The notes beneath the pieces are model-generated. The model had not been told where the DNA came from and made no database searches. It saw nothing but the letters and a program-made list of their open reading frames with translations. A stretch of DNA of 64,000 bases, from positions 434,001 to 498,000 of the forward strand of contig NZ_JAVRHZ010000002.1 in assembly GCF_031846325.1 (NCBI RefSeq). Direction: 5' to 3'. The DNA comes from Patiriisocius_A hiemis. Its GTDB lineage: Bacteria; Bacteroidota; Bacteroidia; Flavobacteriales; Flavobacteriaceae. Each line of letters opens with the position of its first letter. Position 1 is the stretch's first letter. A program made the position numbers and the translations under genes. Below are positions 49,572 to 58,268 of this stretch, piece after piece.

Positions 49572-51983
49572 ATGAAACGTAAATGCTTCCTTACATTAAC
49601 GTTTATAGTTATTGTTACTGTAACTTTTGGCCAAAACTTTTCTGTTTCTGGCTCAATAAAAGATGGAAAAAATCCTATTTATTTTGCTACCATATTACTT
49701 TACGAAGCAGATAATGATACACCATTAAAAGGGACTTCAAGTAATGAGGACGGTTCTTTTATTATTGATGATGTACCTGCCAATACTTATAAACTAATTA
49801 TTAGCTACGTTGGTTTTAAAAACTTTGAACAAACCTTTACACTTTCAGAAAACAAAAACCTTGGTGTTATTAATCTATTGGAGACTATTGTAGATCTAGA
49901 AGAGACCGTTGTAACAGCAAAGAACCCCACTATAGAAAAAACAGCAGGAAAGCTAATTTTTAATGTGGAAAACACCTCACTTTCTACAGGGAGTACTTTT
50001 GACTTATTAAAAAGAACTCCGGGAGTATTGGTAATTGGTAATGAAATAAAAGTAAAGCTTGGGAATCCAACTATTTATATTAATAACAAAAGAGTGTATC
50101 TATCTTCTTCTGAGGTAGTTTCATTACTTCAAAACACAGACGCATCTATTATTAAAAGTGTGGAGGTAAACACTAACCCCTCTGCAAAATATGATGCCGA
50201 AGCTGGCACGGTACTAAATATTATTACTTCCAAAGCAATTTCTGTTGGATACAAAGGGTCAGTTTCTGGAACATATGAACAGGCTGTGTTTGCAAAATAT
50301 AATGCCACCACATCACACTTTTATAAAAACAATTGGCTTAATTTTTATGGAAGCTACGGCATTAGCCCTAGAAAAGAATTTAAGCAAGACGATAATTTTA
50401 TACGCTTTTTTAACCAAAACGGGACAAGCACCCAGAGTATTTGGGAAAGTGATTTTACAAGAACCACTCGTTCTCAAGCACATCAAATAAATTTAGCAGC
50501 AGATATAACGCTTAATGAGAAAAATGAACTTTCTCTTACAGCAAACGGTCTTATTTCACCTAACAAAACATTTGTCAATACAGTTGACGCCACCATTTTT
50601 GATGCTGCTAGACAAATAGATTCTACATTTTCTACACTTAGTGATTTAGAGAATGACACCTCAAACCTCTCACTTAGTGCTTCCCACCAAGCAACTATAG
50701 GAGAAAAAGGCGCTAATGTCATAACAACGGCAAATTATATTACATACGATTATGACCAGATACAAAATGTAGCAACTACGTATTTTTTACCAGATGGAAT
50801 GGTTAGCAGAAACAATAGCTTTTTTACAAATGCAACACAAAACACGAATATATTTTCTGGACAGTTAGATGTAACAACTCCTTTTGGAAAAGGAACCTTA
50901 GAAACAGGTTTAAAATATTCTAATATTGATACAGAAAGCGGGTTAGATTTTTTTGATACTGATATGGGCGCTAACCAGTTTAATAATATGCTGTCAGATT
51001 TGTTTTTGTATGAGGAGGTTATTTATGCTGGATACTTTAATTATGCTAAAGATTGGGAAAAATTAGGGGTTCATCTTGGCCTTAGAGGAGAATATACAGA
51101 TGTAACAGGAGACTCTAGGTCGCAAGGAGTAGTTAATACACAAGAATATTTTGAGCTTTTCCCTAATGTAGGAGTTGATTATTTCATTAACAGCAATAAT
51201 ATATTAAGCATAAGCTATGCACGCTCCATTACAAGACCCCGCTACCAGAGCCTTAATCCTTTTAGGTATTTTATAAATGAAAATAATTTTAACACAGGAA
51301 ACCCAAACCTCATTCCTGCAATTACAAATAGGTATCAAGTAAGTCTTGCTCATAAAAGAAAATGGTTTTTTGATGTGTATTATGAAATCATTGATGATGA
51401 GCTAAATACTTTAGTTTTTCAAGACAATGAAAATTTTACACTTAGAAATAGCGAAGCCAACTTAATTGAGGGGTTTCAATATAGTTTTGATGCTACCTTT
51501 GCGAGTTACCTAAATAACTGGTGGTACTTAACTGTTGCTACATCAAGCTTTTATTTAGAGAATTCTTTTTTTGCTGAAGAAAGCTCACAGGATATATTTT
51601 CTAACGATACATTTGGGTTTTTCTCGCAGATGTTTAGCAGACTTACACTTTCAAAAGAAAAGAACATTACAAGTGATGTCACTTTATTTTACCTATCAGA
51701 CTTTTTTATAGGTTCTTCAGATTATGAAAACCAGTTTAATCTTTCAGTATCTTTTAGAAAGAGTTTTTGGAATAACAGAGCTAGTCTTACTGTTGGTGTA
51801 GATGATGTTTTCAACACCAATAATGTAGAAGTAAATTCGCACTACTTTAATCAAGATAATAGTTATTTTGCACGTCCGGAGTCTAGACTTTTTAGACTTG
51901 GTTTTCAATACAACTTTGGAAATGCTCGTTTACGTGATAATAACCGAAATATTGATGCTTCAGAAAAAGACAGATTAAACTAA
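49572..51983 (+). CDS. TonB-dependent receptor-type outer-membrane beta-barrel protein
   Basis: An 803-residue outer-membrane protein: signal peptide (ending VTFGQ), a carboxypeptidase-regulatory-like beta-sandwich (about 22-110, GSIKDGKNPIYFATILLYEADN), a plug-like region (about 120-220) and a 22-strand barrel of the OMP_b-brl_3 type, ending in FQYNFGN near the C-terminus. Such proteins import siderophores, glycans or peptides, or act as receptors. There is no SusD partner next to it. It follows a 180-base leader without a clear promoter box; a GATATTTG near-match lies at about 49488. Confidence 0.9.
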   Translation: MKRKCFLTLTFIVIVTVTFGQNFSVSGSIKDGKNPIYFATILLYEADNDTPLKGTSSNEDGSFIIDDVPANTYKLIISYVGFKNFEQTFTLSENKNLGVINLLETIVDLEETVVTAKNPTIEKTAGKLIFNVENTSLSTGSTFDLLKRTPGVLVIGNEIKVKLGNPTIYINNKRVYLSSSEVVSLLQNTDASIIKSVEVNTNPSAKYDAEAGTVLNIITSKAISVGYKGSVSGTYEQAVFAKYNATTSHFYKNNWLNFYGSYGISPRKEFKQDDNFIRFFNQNGTSTQSIWESDFTRTTRSQAHQINLAADITLNEKNELSLTANGLISPNKTFVNTVDATIFDAARQIDSTFSTLSDLENDTSNLSLSASHQATIGEKGANVITTANYITYDYDQIQNVATTYFLPDGMVSRNNSFFTNATQNTNIFSGQLDVTTPFGKGTLETGLKYSNIDTESGLDFFDTDMGANQFNNMLSDLFLYEEVIYAGYFNYAKDWEKLGVHLGLRGEYTDVTGDSRSQGVVNTQEYFELFPNVGVDYFINSNNILSISYARSITRPRYQSLNPFRYFINENNFNTGNPNLIPAITNRYQVSLAHKRKWFFDVYYEIIDDELNTLVFQDNENFTLRNSEANLIEGFQYSFDATFASYLNNWWYLTVATSSFYLENSFFAEESSQDIFSNDTFGFFSQMFSRLTLSKEKNITSDVTLFYLSDFFIGSSDYENQFNLSVSFRKSFWNNRASLTVGVDDVFNTNNVEVNSHYFNQDNSYFARPESRLFRLGFQYNFGNARLRDNNRNIDASEKDRLN

Positions 51984-52016
51984 AAACGGGATCACTACTT
52001 TCTTTTTTAGATTTCA

Positions 52017-52024
52017 TACTTTTG
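52017..52024 (+). promoter_or_regulatory. Promoter -7 box (TACTTTTG) for dusB, 4 bases from the ATG
   Basis: TACTTTTG fits TAnnTTTG and ends 4 bases before the ATG at 52029, so the mRNA is predicted to be leaderless. The -33 element is unclear. Confidence 0.55.
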
Positions 52025-52028
52025 CACC

Positions 52029-53024
52029 ATGGCAAAAATTGGCGACATTGATGTTGGAGAGTTTCCTTTGTTGCTCGCACCTATGGAAGATGTGAGTGAC
52101 CCTCCTTTTCGTGCACTTTGCAAAGAACAAGGGGCAGATGTTGTATACACAGAGTTTATTTCTAGCGAAGGCTTAATTCGGCATGCTGCAAAAAGCGTAA
52201 TGAAGCTAGATATTTATGAAAAAGAACGCCCTGTGGGGATTCAAATTTTTGGTGCCGTTTTAGATTCCATGCTTAAAAGTGTAGAGATTGTTGAGGCAAG
52301 TGGTCCAGATATTATAGACATTAATTTTGGTTGCCCTGTAAAGAAGGTGGTCTCCAAGGGTGCAGGAGCAGGTATCTTAAAGGATATTGACCTTATGGTG
52401 AAGCTTACTGAAGCTATGGTAAAACACACAAAACTACCAGTAACAGTAAAAACTAGATTAGGTTGGGATGACAACTCCATAAAAATTGTTGAGGTCGCCG
52501 AAAGATTACAAGACGTTGGCTGTAAAGCAATTTCAATTCATGGTCGTACTCGGGCACAAATGTATAAAGGAGATGCCAATTGGATTCCTATTGCCGAAGT
52601 AAAAAATAATCCAAGAATGCACATTCCTGTATTTGGAAATGGAGATGTGAATTCTCCAGAACGCGCAATGGAGATGCGAGATAAATACGGACTTGATGGT
52701 GCAATGATAGGTCGTGCTAGTATTGGCTACCCATGGTTTTTTAAAGAAGTAAAACACTATTTTGAAACAGGAACACATTGTGCGCCACCTACCATGCAAG
52801 AACGTGTAGAAGCTGCTAGAAGGCACCTGCAAATGTCAATAGACTGGAAAGGAGAAAGATTAGGTGTTTTTGAAACTAGAAGGCATTACACCAATTACTT
52901 TAGAGGGATTCCACACTTTAAAGAATATAGAATGAAAATGGTTACAAGTGATGACTCTGCTTCGGTTTTTGCCGCTTTTGACGAAGTGCTAGAGAAATTT
53001 GGAGATTTTGAATTTGCTAAATAA
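52029..53024 (+). CDS. dusB: tRNA-dihydrouridine synthase
   Basis: A 331-residue FMN enzyme of the Dus family that reduces uridines in tRNA D-loops using NADPH. The signature APMEDVSDPPFRALC, the catalytic region NFGCPVKKVVSKGAGAG (with the general-acid Cys) and HGRTRAQMYKGDANW are present, as is the helical C-terminal tRNA-binding domain. The DusB subfamily is suggested by GKGAGAG-type motif spacing, but DusA/B assignment within Bacteroidota is approximate. It lies 44 bases after the TonB-receptor stop but has its own promoter. Confidence 0.93.
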   Translation: MAKIGDIDVGEFPLLLAPMEDVSDPPFRALCKEQGADVVYTEFISSEGLIRHAAKSVMKLDIYEKERPVGIQIFGAVLDSMLKSVEIVEASGPDIIDINFGCPVKKVVSKGAGAGILKDIDLMVKLTEAMVKHTKLPVTVKTRLGWDDNSIKIVEVAERLQDVGCKAISIHGRTRAQMYKGDANWIPIAEVKNNPRMHIPVFGNGDVNSPERAMEMRDKYGLDGAMIGRASIGYPWFFKEVKHYFETGTHCAPPTMQERVEAARRHLQMSIDWKGERLGVFETRRHYTNYFRGIPHFKEYRMKMVTSDDSASVFAAFDEVLEKFGDFEFAK

Positions 53025-53033
53025 AACTAACTT

Positions 53034-54239
53034 CTAAGCAATTAGTTTTTCAGTAATTCTTCTAGAAGCAACTTTAGACGCAAGCGCCCCCAGCAAACTA
53101 ATTGTTATAAATACTAACAACACATTTATAAATTGAAACTCTACAGGATAGGGTAGGTTAGGTGTTATAGGAATGAAGCCAAACTGCTTTTGTAAGAGGA
53201 CTGCAGTTATTCCTAGAAAAAGGCCAATAACCGCTCCAATAAAAGTTAGTAGCAATCCTTCATAAAAGAAAATTCTTCTCACTTCTTTAATGGTAAGCCC
53301 TAAAGAGACTAAGGTTTTAATATTTCCTTTCTTTTCAAGAATCATCATAATTATGGTTCCGGCAATATTAAAAATAGCAATAGCGGCTATTAGGCTAACA
53401 AAGACATATACAAAAAGATTTTCGGCATTTAGCATTTTATACAAAGCATCATTTTGCTGAATTCTGTTTTTTATCTGGATTTCTTCCGTAAAAACTCCTT
53501 TTAATTTATTTCTAATAGCCTCCTCATTAGCAACATCTTTTAGTTTAAATTCAATCGATGAAACTTTAGTGCTATCAAGGCTCAACAAACCTCTGGCAAA
53601 ATTAAAATCTGTAAAGACGTATTTACTGTCAAGCTCCTCATTCACATAATATATACCTGAGACCACAAGGCTTCTCTTGGTAAAAGCTTCGGTGGGGTCC
53701 AGCGGGTTTATCTGCCCTGTTCCTGGTTTAGGAACATAAGCCTCTAATAGATTGGTATAGTCATTGGGCCCAATAGACAACTTGGCCGAAGTTCCTAGTC
53801 CCAACACAGCTTCGCTTTGCCCTTGCGTAAGCCAATTACTTATGTACATGATGCTGTCTAACACCACAACTTCTCCATAATTAGCGTCTACTCCTTTTAT
53901 AGTAGCAATGTGCTGCTTTCCTTTATATTGAAGAAAAACACGCTCCTCAATAATTTTTGAATAAGCAGCGATACCTTCTATAGTGTTTAATTCTTTTTCT
54001 GAAGTTCCTGAAAGTGTAAGCGTTTTACCGCTTGCAGGAATTATTTTTAAATCACTATCAAAAACATTTGTGAATTGAAGACTAAAGTCTCGAAGCCCAG
54101 CAAACCCAGACAATACAATAAATAATGCCATAGCACCTACCACCACAGCTGTTATAGCAATACGGGTAATAATATTTACCGCATTCTTGCTGCTTTTACT
54201 TTTTAAGTAGCGGGATGCAATGTATAGAGAGAAATTCAA
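53034..54239 (-). CDS. ABC transporter permease, LolC/LolE-FtsX type
   Basis: A 401-residue membrane protein with one N-terminal helix (about 24-48), a large periplasmic MacB-PCD domain (about 50-275) and three C-terminal helices (about 283-395), the LolC/E layout. The N-terminus FSLYIASRYLKSKSSKNAVNIITRIAIT is typical. It probably acts in lipoprotein release to the outer membrane with LolD. The ATP-binding subunit is not next to it. It follows rbfA by 1 base and is co-transcribed leftward. Confidence 0.9.
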   Translation of the reverse strand: MNFSLYIASRYLKSKSSKNAVNIITRIAITAVVVGAMALFIVLSGFAGLRDFSLQFTNVFDSDLKIIPASGKTLTLSGTSEKELNTIEGIAAYSKIIEERVFLQYKGKQHIATIKGVDANYGEVVVLDSIMYISNWLTQGQSEAVLGLGTSAKLSIGPNDYTNLLEAYVPKPGTGQINPLDPTEAFTKRSLVVSGIYYVNEELDSKYVFTDFNFARGLLSLDSTKVSSIEFKLKDVANEEAIRNKLKGVFTEEIQIKNRIQQNDALYKMLNAENLFVYVFVSLIAAIAIFNIAGTIIMMILEKKGNIKTLVSLGLTIKEVRRIFFYEGLLLTFIGAVIGLFLGITAVLLQKQFGFIPITPNLPYPVEFQFINVLLVFITISLLGALASKVASRRITEKLIA

Positions 54240-54240
54240 A

Positions 54241-54636
54241 TTAAGATTTTTTTCTTTTTGGAAGCAGGTCTGGGTTCTCTAAAGGGTTCTCTTCTCCCTT
54301 AACTGCTTTTTCAATTTTTTCTATATACTCTAAAGAGTCATCGTTATAAAATTGTAAATCTGGCATTTTACGCAACTGATTTTTAGTCAGCTGGGCAATT
54401 TCGTGTTTTATCTGAGGCTGCATAGCGGATAGCTCAGCAACCAAAGATGTAGCTTTTTCAGAAGGGAAAACACTTACATATACCTTAGCGATAGATAAGT
54501 CTACAGTTACTGAAACTTTAGAAACCGAAATAATGATTCCCGTTTGTCCGGCATCTCTAACTAATTTTTGCAATACATTTGCTAAGTCATTTTGTAAAAC
54601 TCCAGCGATTTTTTTTTGTCTATTACTTTCTGTCAT
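54241..54636 (-). CDS. rbfA: Ribosome-binding factor A
   Basis: A 131-residue KH-type protein needed for 30S maturation, here with VSKVSVTVDLSIAKVYVSVFPSEK and the basic/acidic C-terminus PDLLPKRKKS. It is followed after 1 base by the LolC/E-type permease gene. A -7 box is only 4 bases from the ATG, giving a leaderless mRNA prediction. Its length is within the normal range. Confidence 0.93.
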   Translation of the reverse strand: MTESNRQKKIAGVLQNDLANVLQKLVRDAGQTGIIISVSKVSVTVDLSIAKVYVSVFPSEKATSLVAELSAMQPQIKHEIAQLTKNQLRKMPDLQFYNDDSLEYIEKIEKAVKGEENPLENPDLLPKRKKS

Positions 54637-54640
54637 AGTG

Positions 54641-54648
54641 CAAAAATA
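54641..54648 (-). promoter_or_regulatory. Promoter -7 box (TATTTTTG) for rbfA, 4 bases from the ATG
   Basis: Reverse strand TATTTTTG fits TAnnTTTG and ends 4 bases before the rbfA ATG at 54636. No -33 element was found. Confidence 0.5.
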
Positions 54649-54695
54649 CTACATTTAAAGCATCATATTTACTAAATTAATTGCAAAACAATCTA

Positions 54696-55097
54696 ATGAA
54701 TAAAATTGAACATATAGGAATTGCTGTAAAAGACATTAATGCCGCTAATAAAATATACCAAAAGCTTTTAGGGTACGAGCATTATAAAACAGAAGAGGTA
54801 GCTTCTGAAGGAGTAAAAACCTCTTTTTTTACTTGTGGTGAAAGTAAAATTGAACTTTTAGAGGCCTCAACCAAAGACAGCCCTATTGCTAAGTTTATTG
54901 ATAAAAAGGGAGAAGGAGTACACCATATTGCATTTTCGGTAAGTGATATTAGAGCTGAGGTAAGGCGTCTGAAAAAGGAAGGATTTGTTGTTTTAAATGA
55001 AGAACCAAAAAAAGGAGCAGATAATAAATGGGTTGTTTTTTTGCACCCCAAAAGCAGTAATGGAGTTTTGGTAGAACTGTGTCAAGAAAGAGAATAG
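54696..55097 (+). CDS. mce: Methylmalonyl-CoA epimerase
   Basis: About 133 residues with a glyoxalase/VOC fold. It interconverts the (R)- and (S)-methylmalonyl-CoA stereoisomers between propionyl-CoA carboxylase and mutase. Metal ligands are visible: H in MNKIEHIGIAV, HHIAFSV in the middle, and E in VLVELCQE. Its N-terminus and length are normal. The frame is open to a TTG at 54681, but the ATG at 54696 gives the family start MNKIEHIG. It is divergent from rbfA and monocistronic. Confidence 0.9.
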   Translation: MNKIEHIGIAVKDINAANKIYQKLLGYEHYKTEEVASEGVKTSFFTCGESKIELLEASTKDSPIAKFIDKKGEGVHHIAFSVSDIRAEVRRLKKEGFVVLNEEPKKGADNKWVVFLHPKSSNGVLVELCQERE

Positions 55098-55118
55098 TTA
55101 ATATTAAGCGGTTAATAG

Positions 55119-55148
55119 TTTGATAAATTGATAAAGTGTTTATATTTG
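55119..55148 (+). promoter_or_regulatory. Promoter for the CAU tRNA (-33 TTTG and -7 TATATTTG)
   Basis: TTTG at 55119-55122 and TATATTTG at 55141-55148 are spaced by 18 bases, one of the clearest Bacteroidota promoters in the window. It lies 13 bases before the mature tRNA end. Confidence 0.8.
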
Positions 55149-55160
55149 CAAACTGAAAAA

Positions 55161-55234
55161 GGTCCCATAGCTCAGCTGGTTAGAGCACCTGACTCATAAT
55201 CAGGGGGTCCATGGTTCGAGCCCATGTGGGACCA
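55161..55234 (+). tRNA. tRNA with CAU anticodon (elongator Met, or Ile2)
   Basis: A 74-base cloverleaf: acceptor GGTCCCA/TGGGACC, D-arm GCTC-AGCTGGTTA-GAGC, anticodon stem CTGA/TCAG around CTCATAA with CAU in the anticodon, T-arm CATGG-TTCGAGC-CCATG. Not the initiator (no C1-A72 mismatch, no GGG/CCC stem). Met elongator is likeliest, but tRNA-Ile2 with lysidine has the same anticodon and cannot be excluded by eye. T-rich sequence follows as a terminator. Confidence 0.93.
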
Positions 55235-55353
55235 CTTTTTTATTTTAACGATTGCAAAACTTAAAAGCCTAATAGAACAATTTTTTTATTAATACAGAGT
55301 TAATTAATTAATTAAAACCTTATTAAAAAAAAATTATTACATTAGTCCCCACT

Positions 55354-55578
55354 ATGCGACCCCAAATCGTAACCATATTAGTTGTAATACTAACTATGTT
55401 TAATGCAATAACTGCCTACGGCCAAGATTTAGGTTCAGGTCCTCCTGCACCAAATCGAACTCCGCCGCCACCAGAATTGCCTCTTGACACTAGTATTTAT
55501 GTCCTTATTGCTTTAGGACTTATTTATGGTATATATATATCTTATAAAAAATCTAGGGCTAAACGTAAGGCTCACTAA
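55354..55578 (+). CDS. Small secreted/membrane protein with proline-rich linker
   Basis: A 74-residue protein: a signal peptide (ending ITAYGQ), a proline-rich spacer (GSGPPAPNRTPPPPELP) and a C-terminal membrane helix (SIYVLIALGLIYGIYI) followed by a basic tail (KKSRAKRKAH). This layout is frequent in flavobacterial small proteins of unknown function, often near type IX secretion signals. Its 3' end overlaps the convergent ribE gene by 20 bases. No domain is recognised. Confidence 0.65.
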   Translation: MRPQIVTILVVILTMFNAITAYGQDLGSGPPAPNRTPPPPELPLDTSIYVLIALGLIYGIYISYKKSRAKRKAH

Positions 55579-56149
55579 GTCTCTTTAAGTATTTTCCTAC
55601 AACATCAAATTCGAGATTAACCTTATCTCCTAAGTTTAAGGAGTTAAAGTTTGTGTGGTTAAAAGTATACGGAATAATTGCAACACTAAAAGAAGCTTTT
55701 TTAGAATTTACTACAGTCAAGCTTACACCATTTACTGTTATAGAGCCTTTTTCTATTGTAACATTTCCAAAGGAAGCATCATACTTAAAAGTAAAAACCC
55801 AACTTCCATTTAACTCTTCAATAGATGTACAAACGGCCGTTTGATCAACATGCCCTTGTACAATGTGACCATCTAGTCTATCACCAAGTTTCATAGCTCT
55901 TTCAAGATTAACGTCATCACCAACTTTTAAATTCCCAATAGCACTTTTATCGAGAGTTTCTTGGATAGCTGTAACAGTATAAGATTGTTCATGAAGCGCA
56001 ACAACTGTAAGACAAACACCATTGTGTGAAACACTTTGGTCTATTTTGAGGCTAGAGGCTAGAGGTGAGTCAATTTCAATATGTAGATTGGAGTTGTCTC
56101 TCTCAAGAGTTTTTATTTTTCCTATTGTTTCTATTATTCCTGTAAACAT
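55559..56149 (-). CDS. ribE: Riboflavin synthase (alpha subunit)
   Basis: A 196-residue protein made of two similar lumazine-binding halves, starting MFTGIIETIGKI with the SHNGVCLTV segment in the first half and GSITVNGVSLTVV in the second. It dismutates two 6,7-dimethyl-8-ribityllumazine molecules to riboflavin. Monocistronic, leftward, from a TATTTTTG promoter that abuts the pdxA promoter. Confidence 0.94.
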   Translation of the reverse strand: MFTGIIETIGKIKTLERDNSNLHIEIDSPLASSLKIDQSVSHNGVCLTVVALHEQSYTVTAIQETLDKSAIGNLKVGDDVNLERAMKLGDRLDGHIVQGHVDQTAVCTSIEELNGSWVFTFKYDASFGNVTIEKGSITVNGVSLTVVNSKKASFSVAIIPYTFNHTNFNSLNLGDKVNLEFDVVGKYLKRLSEPYV

Positions 56150-56160
56150 CTTTTATTAAT

Positions 56161-56168
56161 TACCTTTG
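56161..56168 (+). promoter_or_regulatory. Promoter -7 box (TACCTTTG) for pdxA
   Basis: TACCTTTG, an exact match, 33 bases before the pdxA ATG. Confidence 0.6.
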
Positions 56169-56173
56169 TGATA

Positions 56174-56181
56174 CAAAAATA
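56174..56181 (-). promoter_or_regulatory. Promoter -7 box (TATTTTTG) for ribE
   Basis: Reverse strand TATTTTTG ends 24 bases before the ribE ATG and is 5 bases from the opposing pdxA box. Confidence 0.5.
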
Positions 56182-56201
56182 ACATTAATAGTATTCACTC
56201 T

Positions 56202-57263
56202 ATGCGCGAAAAAGATAAAGTTGTTTTAGGAATATCAATAGGAGACCTTAATGGTATTGGGAGTGAGATTATACTAAAAACTTTTCAAGATGCCAGGATG
56301 TTAGAGTTTTGTACGCCTGTGATTTTTGCCTCTGTAAAGTTGATGTCTTTTTACAAAAAAGCCTTAAACCTTAATGTAAGTGTACACGGAATAGATTCTT
56401 TGGACAAAATCTTACACAAAAAGTTAAACGTATATAATGTCTGGAAAGAGCAAGTTCCAGTTAATTTGGGTAAAGAAGAAAAACAAGCGGGCGAATATGC
56501 TCTAAAATCACTAGAGGCTTCTGTAAAGGCGTTAAAAGATGACAAAATAGATGTGTTAGTTACGGCTCCAATAAACAAATCTAACATACAATCTGAAACA
56601 TTTAACTTTCCGGGGCACACAGATTATTTAGCAAAAGAGCTTGAAGGAGATAGCCTAATGCTTATGGTTACAAATTCGCTTCGAGTTGGTCTACTTACAG
56701 ATCATGTTGCTGTAAAAGAAGTTTCAGAAAACATAACAAGAGAATTAATAGAAAAGAAAATTAACACCATTCATAAAACATTAATAAAAGACTTTGGTAT
56801 TGTAAGGCCAAAAATTGCAGTCTTAGGGATTAATCCGCATAACGGAGACAATGGTGTTATTGGCAAAGAAGATGACGAAGTATTAAAACCTACTATTGAT
56901 AACTTGAGAAATAATGGAAAGGTAGTACTAGGACCCTATGCAGCAGATAGTTTTTTTGGTTCTGGTAATTACAAAAACTTTGATGTTATAATAGCCTCTT
57001 ATCATGACCAAGGGCTGGTACCTTTTAAAACGCTTTCTTTTGGTAATGGAGTAAACTATACTGCTGGATTGAGAAAGATAAGAACCTCTCCAGATCACGG
57101 AACTGCTTACGATATTGCTGGAAAAGGGATAGCTAATCATGAGTCTTTTAGAGAGGCAGTTTTTACAGCTGTAAACATTTTTAAAAAGAGAAATGACTAT
57201 GCTGCGTTTTCGAAAAATCCTTTAGAGATTCAGCCTAGAAAAACCTTTTCAAAAAAGAAGTGA
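56202..57263 (+). CDS. pdxA: 4-hydroxythreonine-4-phosphate dehydrogenase
   Basis: A 353-residue metal- and NAD-dependent enzyme of pyridoxal-phosphate synthesis. The N-terminal GISIGDLNGIGSEIILKTF, TAPINKSNIQSETFNFPGHTDYLA (metal-binding His), DHVAVKEVSENIT, LGINPHNGDNGVIGKEDDE and ASYHDQGLVPFKTLSFGNGVNYTAG landmarks are complete. The end (RKTFSKKK) is normal. It is transcribed rightward 50 bases from ribE and is separated from the DUF177 gene by a promoter. Confidence 0.96.
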   Translation: MREKDKVVLGISIGDLNGIGSEIILKTFQDARMLEFCTPVIFASVKLMSFYKKALNLNVSVHGIDSLDKILHKKLNVYNVWKEQVPVNLGKEEKQAGEYALKSLEASVKALKDDKIDVLVTAPINKSNIQSETFNFPGHTDYLAKELEGDSLMLMVTNSLRVGLLTDHVAVKEVSENITRELIEKKINTIHKTLIKDFGIVRPKIAVLGINPHNGDNGVIGKEDDEVLKPTIDNLRNNGKVVLGPYAADSFFGSGNYKNFDVIIASYHDQGLVPFKTLSFGNGVNYTAGLRKIRTSPDHGTAYDIAGKGIANHESFREAVFTAVNIFKKRNDYAAFSKNPLEIQPRKTFSKKK

Positions 57264-57291
57264 TTAATCCTTTTCAATTCAAATAATTTTT

Positions 57292-57299
57292 TATCTTTG
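57292..57299 (+). promoter_or_regulatory. Promoter -7 box (TATCTTTG) for DUF177-rpmF
   Basis: TATCTTTG, exact match, 44 bases before the ATG at 57344. The leader can fold a small CGCCTT/AAGGTG hairpin. Confidence 0.65.
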
Positions 57300-57343
57300 C
57301 ACCCGCCTTATTGCAAGGTGTAGAATACAAAATTGGTGTGATA

Positions 57344-57889
57344 ATGAAGGAACTGAAAGAATTTACAATCCCTTTTGTTGGGCTGAAAATTGGAAAACAC
57401 AATTTTGATTTTGAAATTACAAAAACGTTCTTTGAGCATTTTGAGTATGAAGAGTTTAATGACGTGAACGTCAAGCTGGATGTAGTATTAGAAAAAAAGA
57501 CTACACTTCTTGAGTTTACGCTTGATTTTAAAGGTTACGTTAATGTCCATTGTGATATTACTAATGAACCCTACAATCAAGAAGTTGTTGGAGACTATCA
57601 TTTTGTTGTAAAATTTGGAGACGAATTTAATGATGAAAATGAAGACCTTTTAATTATTCCTCACGGAAGTCACGAAGTAAATATCCAGCAATATATATAC
57701 GAGTCTATTGTTTTAGCCATGCCTACTAGGAGAATACACCCTGGTGTTGAAGATGGAACTCTAGATAGTGATATACTTAAAAAGCTAGAGGAGTTAAGCC
57801 CTAATGGAAAAGAACAGGAAAATGCTAGCGCAAAACCTGAAACTGACCCAAGATGGGATAAATTAAAAAAATTATTAACGGATAAATAA
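57344..57889 (+). CDS. DUF177 (YceD-type) protein
   Basis: About 181 residues (MKELKEFTIPFVGLKIGKHNF). Members sit beside rpmF in many bacteria and are linked to 23S rRNA accumulation/processing. The Bacteroidota type is longer than YceD and here ends in a helical segment with DPRWDKLKKLL, a common signature. The frame is open to a TTG at 57311; the ATG at 57344 fits the family. It is 9 bases upstream of rpmF, so the pair is one operon. Confidence 0.88.
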   Translation: MKELKEFTIPFVGLKIGKHNFDFEITKTFFEHFEYEEFNDVNVKLDVVLEKKTTLLEFTLDFKGYVNVHCDITNEPYNQEVVGDYHFVVKFGDEFNDENEDLLIIPHGSHEVNIQQYIYESIVLAMPTRRIHPGVEDGTLDSDILKKLEELSPNGKEQENASAKPETDPRWDKLKKLLTDK

Positions 57890-57898
57890 TATAAAGTA

Positions 57899-58096
57899 AT
57901 GGCACATCCTAAAAGAAAAATCTCAAAAACAAGAAGAGATAAAAGAAGAACGCATTACAAAGCAACTGCTCCGCAGATTGCAACAGATCCTACTACAGGA
58001 GAATCTCACTTATACCACAGAGCACATTGGCATGAAGGAAAGCTGTATTACAGAGGACAAGTGGTAATAGATGCAACTGAAGAAGTAGAAGCATAA
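57899..58096 (+). CDS. rpmF: 50S ribosomal protein L32
   Basis: A 65-residue basic protein: MAHPKRKISKTRRDKRRTH is the L32 start. The zinc-binding cysteines seen in many other L32 proteins are missing, as usual in Bacteroidota (HLYHRAHWHEGKLYYRG instead of CPNCG-type pairs). It binds 23S rRNA in the large subunit. It follows the DUF177 gene in the same operon and is followed by a terminator. Confidence 0.95.
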   Translation: MAHPKRKISKTRRDKRRTHYKATAPQIATDPTTGESHLYHRAHWHEGKLYYRGQVVIDATEEVEA

Positions 58097-58121
58097 CAAC
58101 ACGCATTTTTAGATTGTATAG

Positions 58122-58153
58122 ACTCTCACAAACTTTTGTTGAGAGTTTTTTTG
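58122..58153 (+). terminator. Intrinsic terminator after rpmF
   Basis: ACTCTCACAAA pairs with TTTGTTGAGAGT (one bulged base), followed by seven T's, 25 bases after the rpmF stop. Confidence 0.8.
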
Positions 58154-58268
58154 TTTTAACTTACTAAAAGGCCAAATTTGGTTAAATTTGGTTTACTTTT
58201 AATTAAAATTTAGTATTTTTCACTCCTTTTAGAGCAATTTTGCGCTTTTTGGAAAAACACATGAATCT

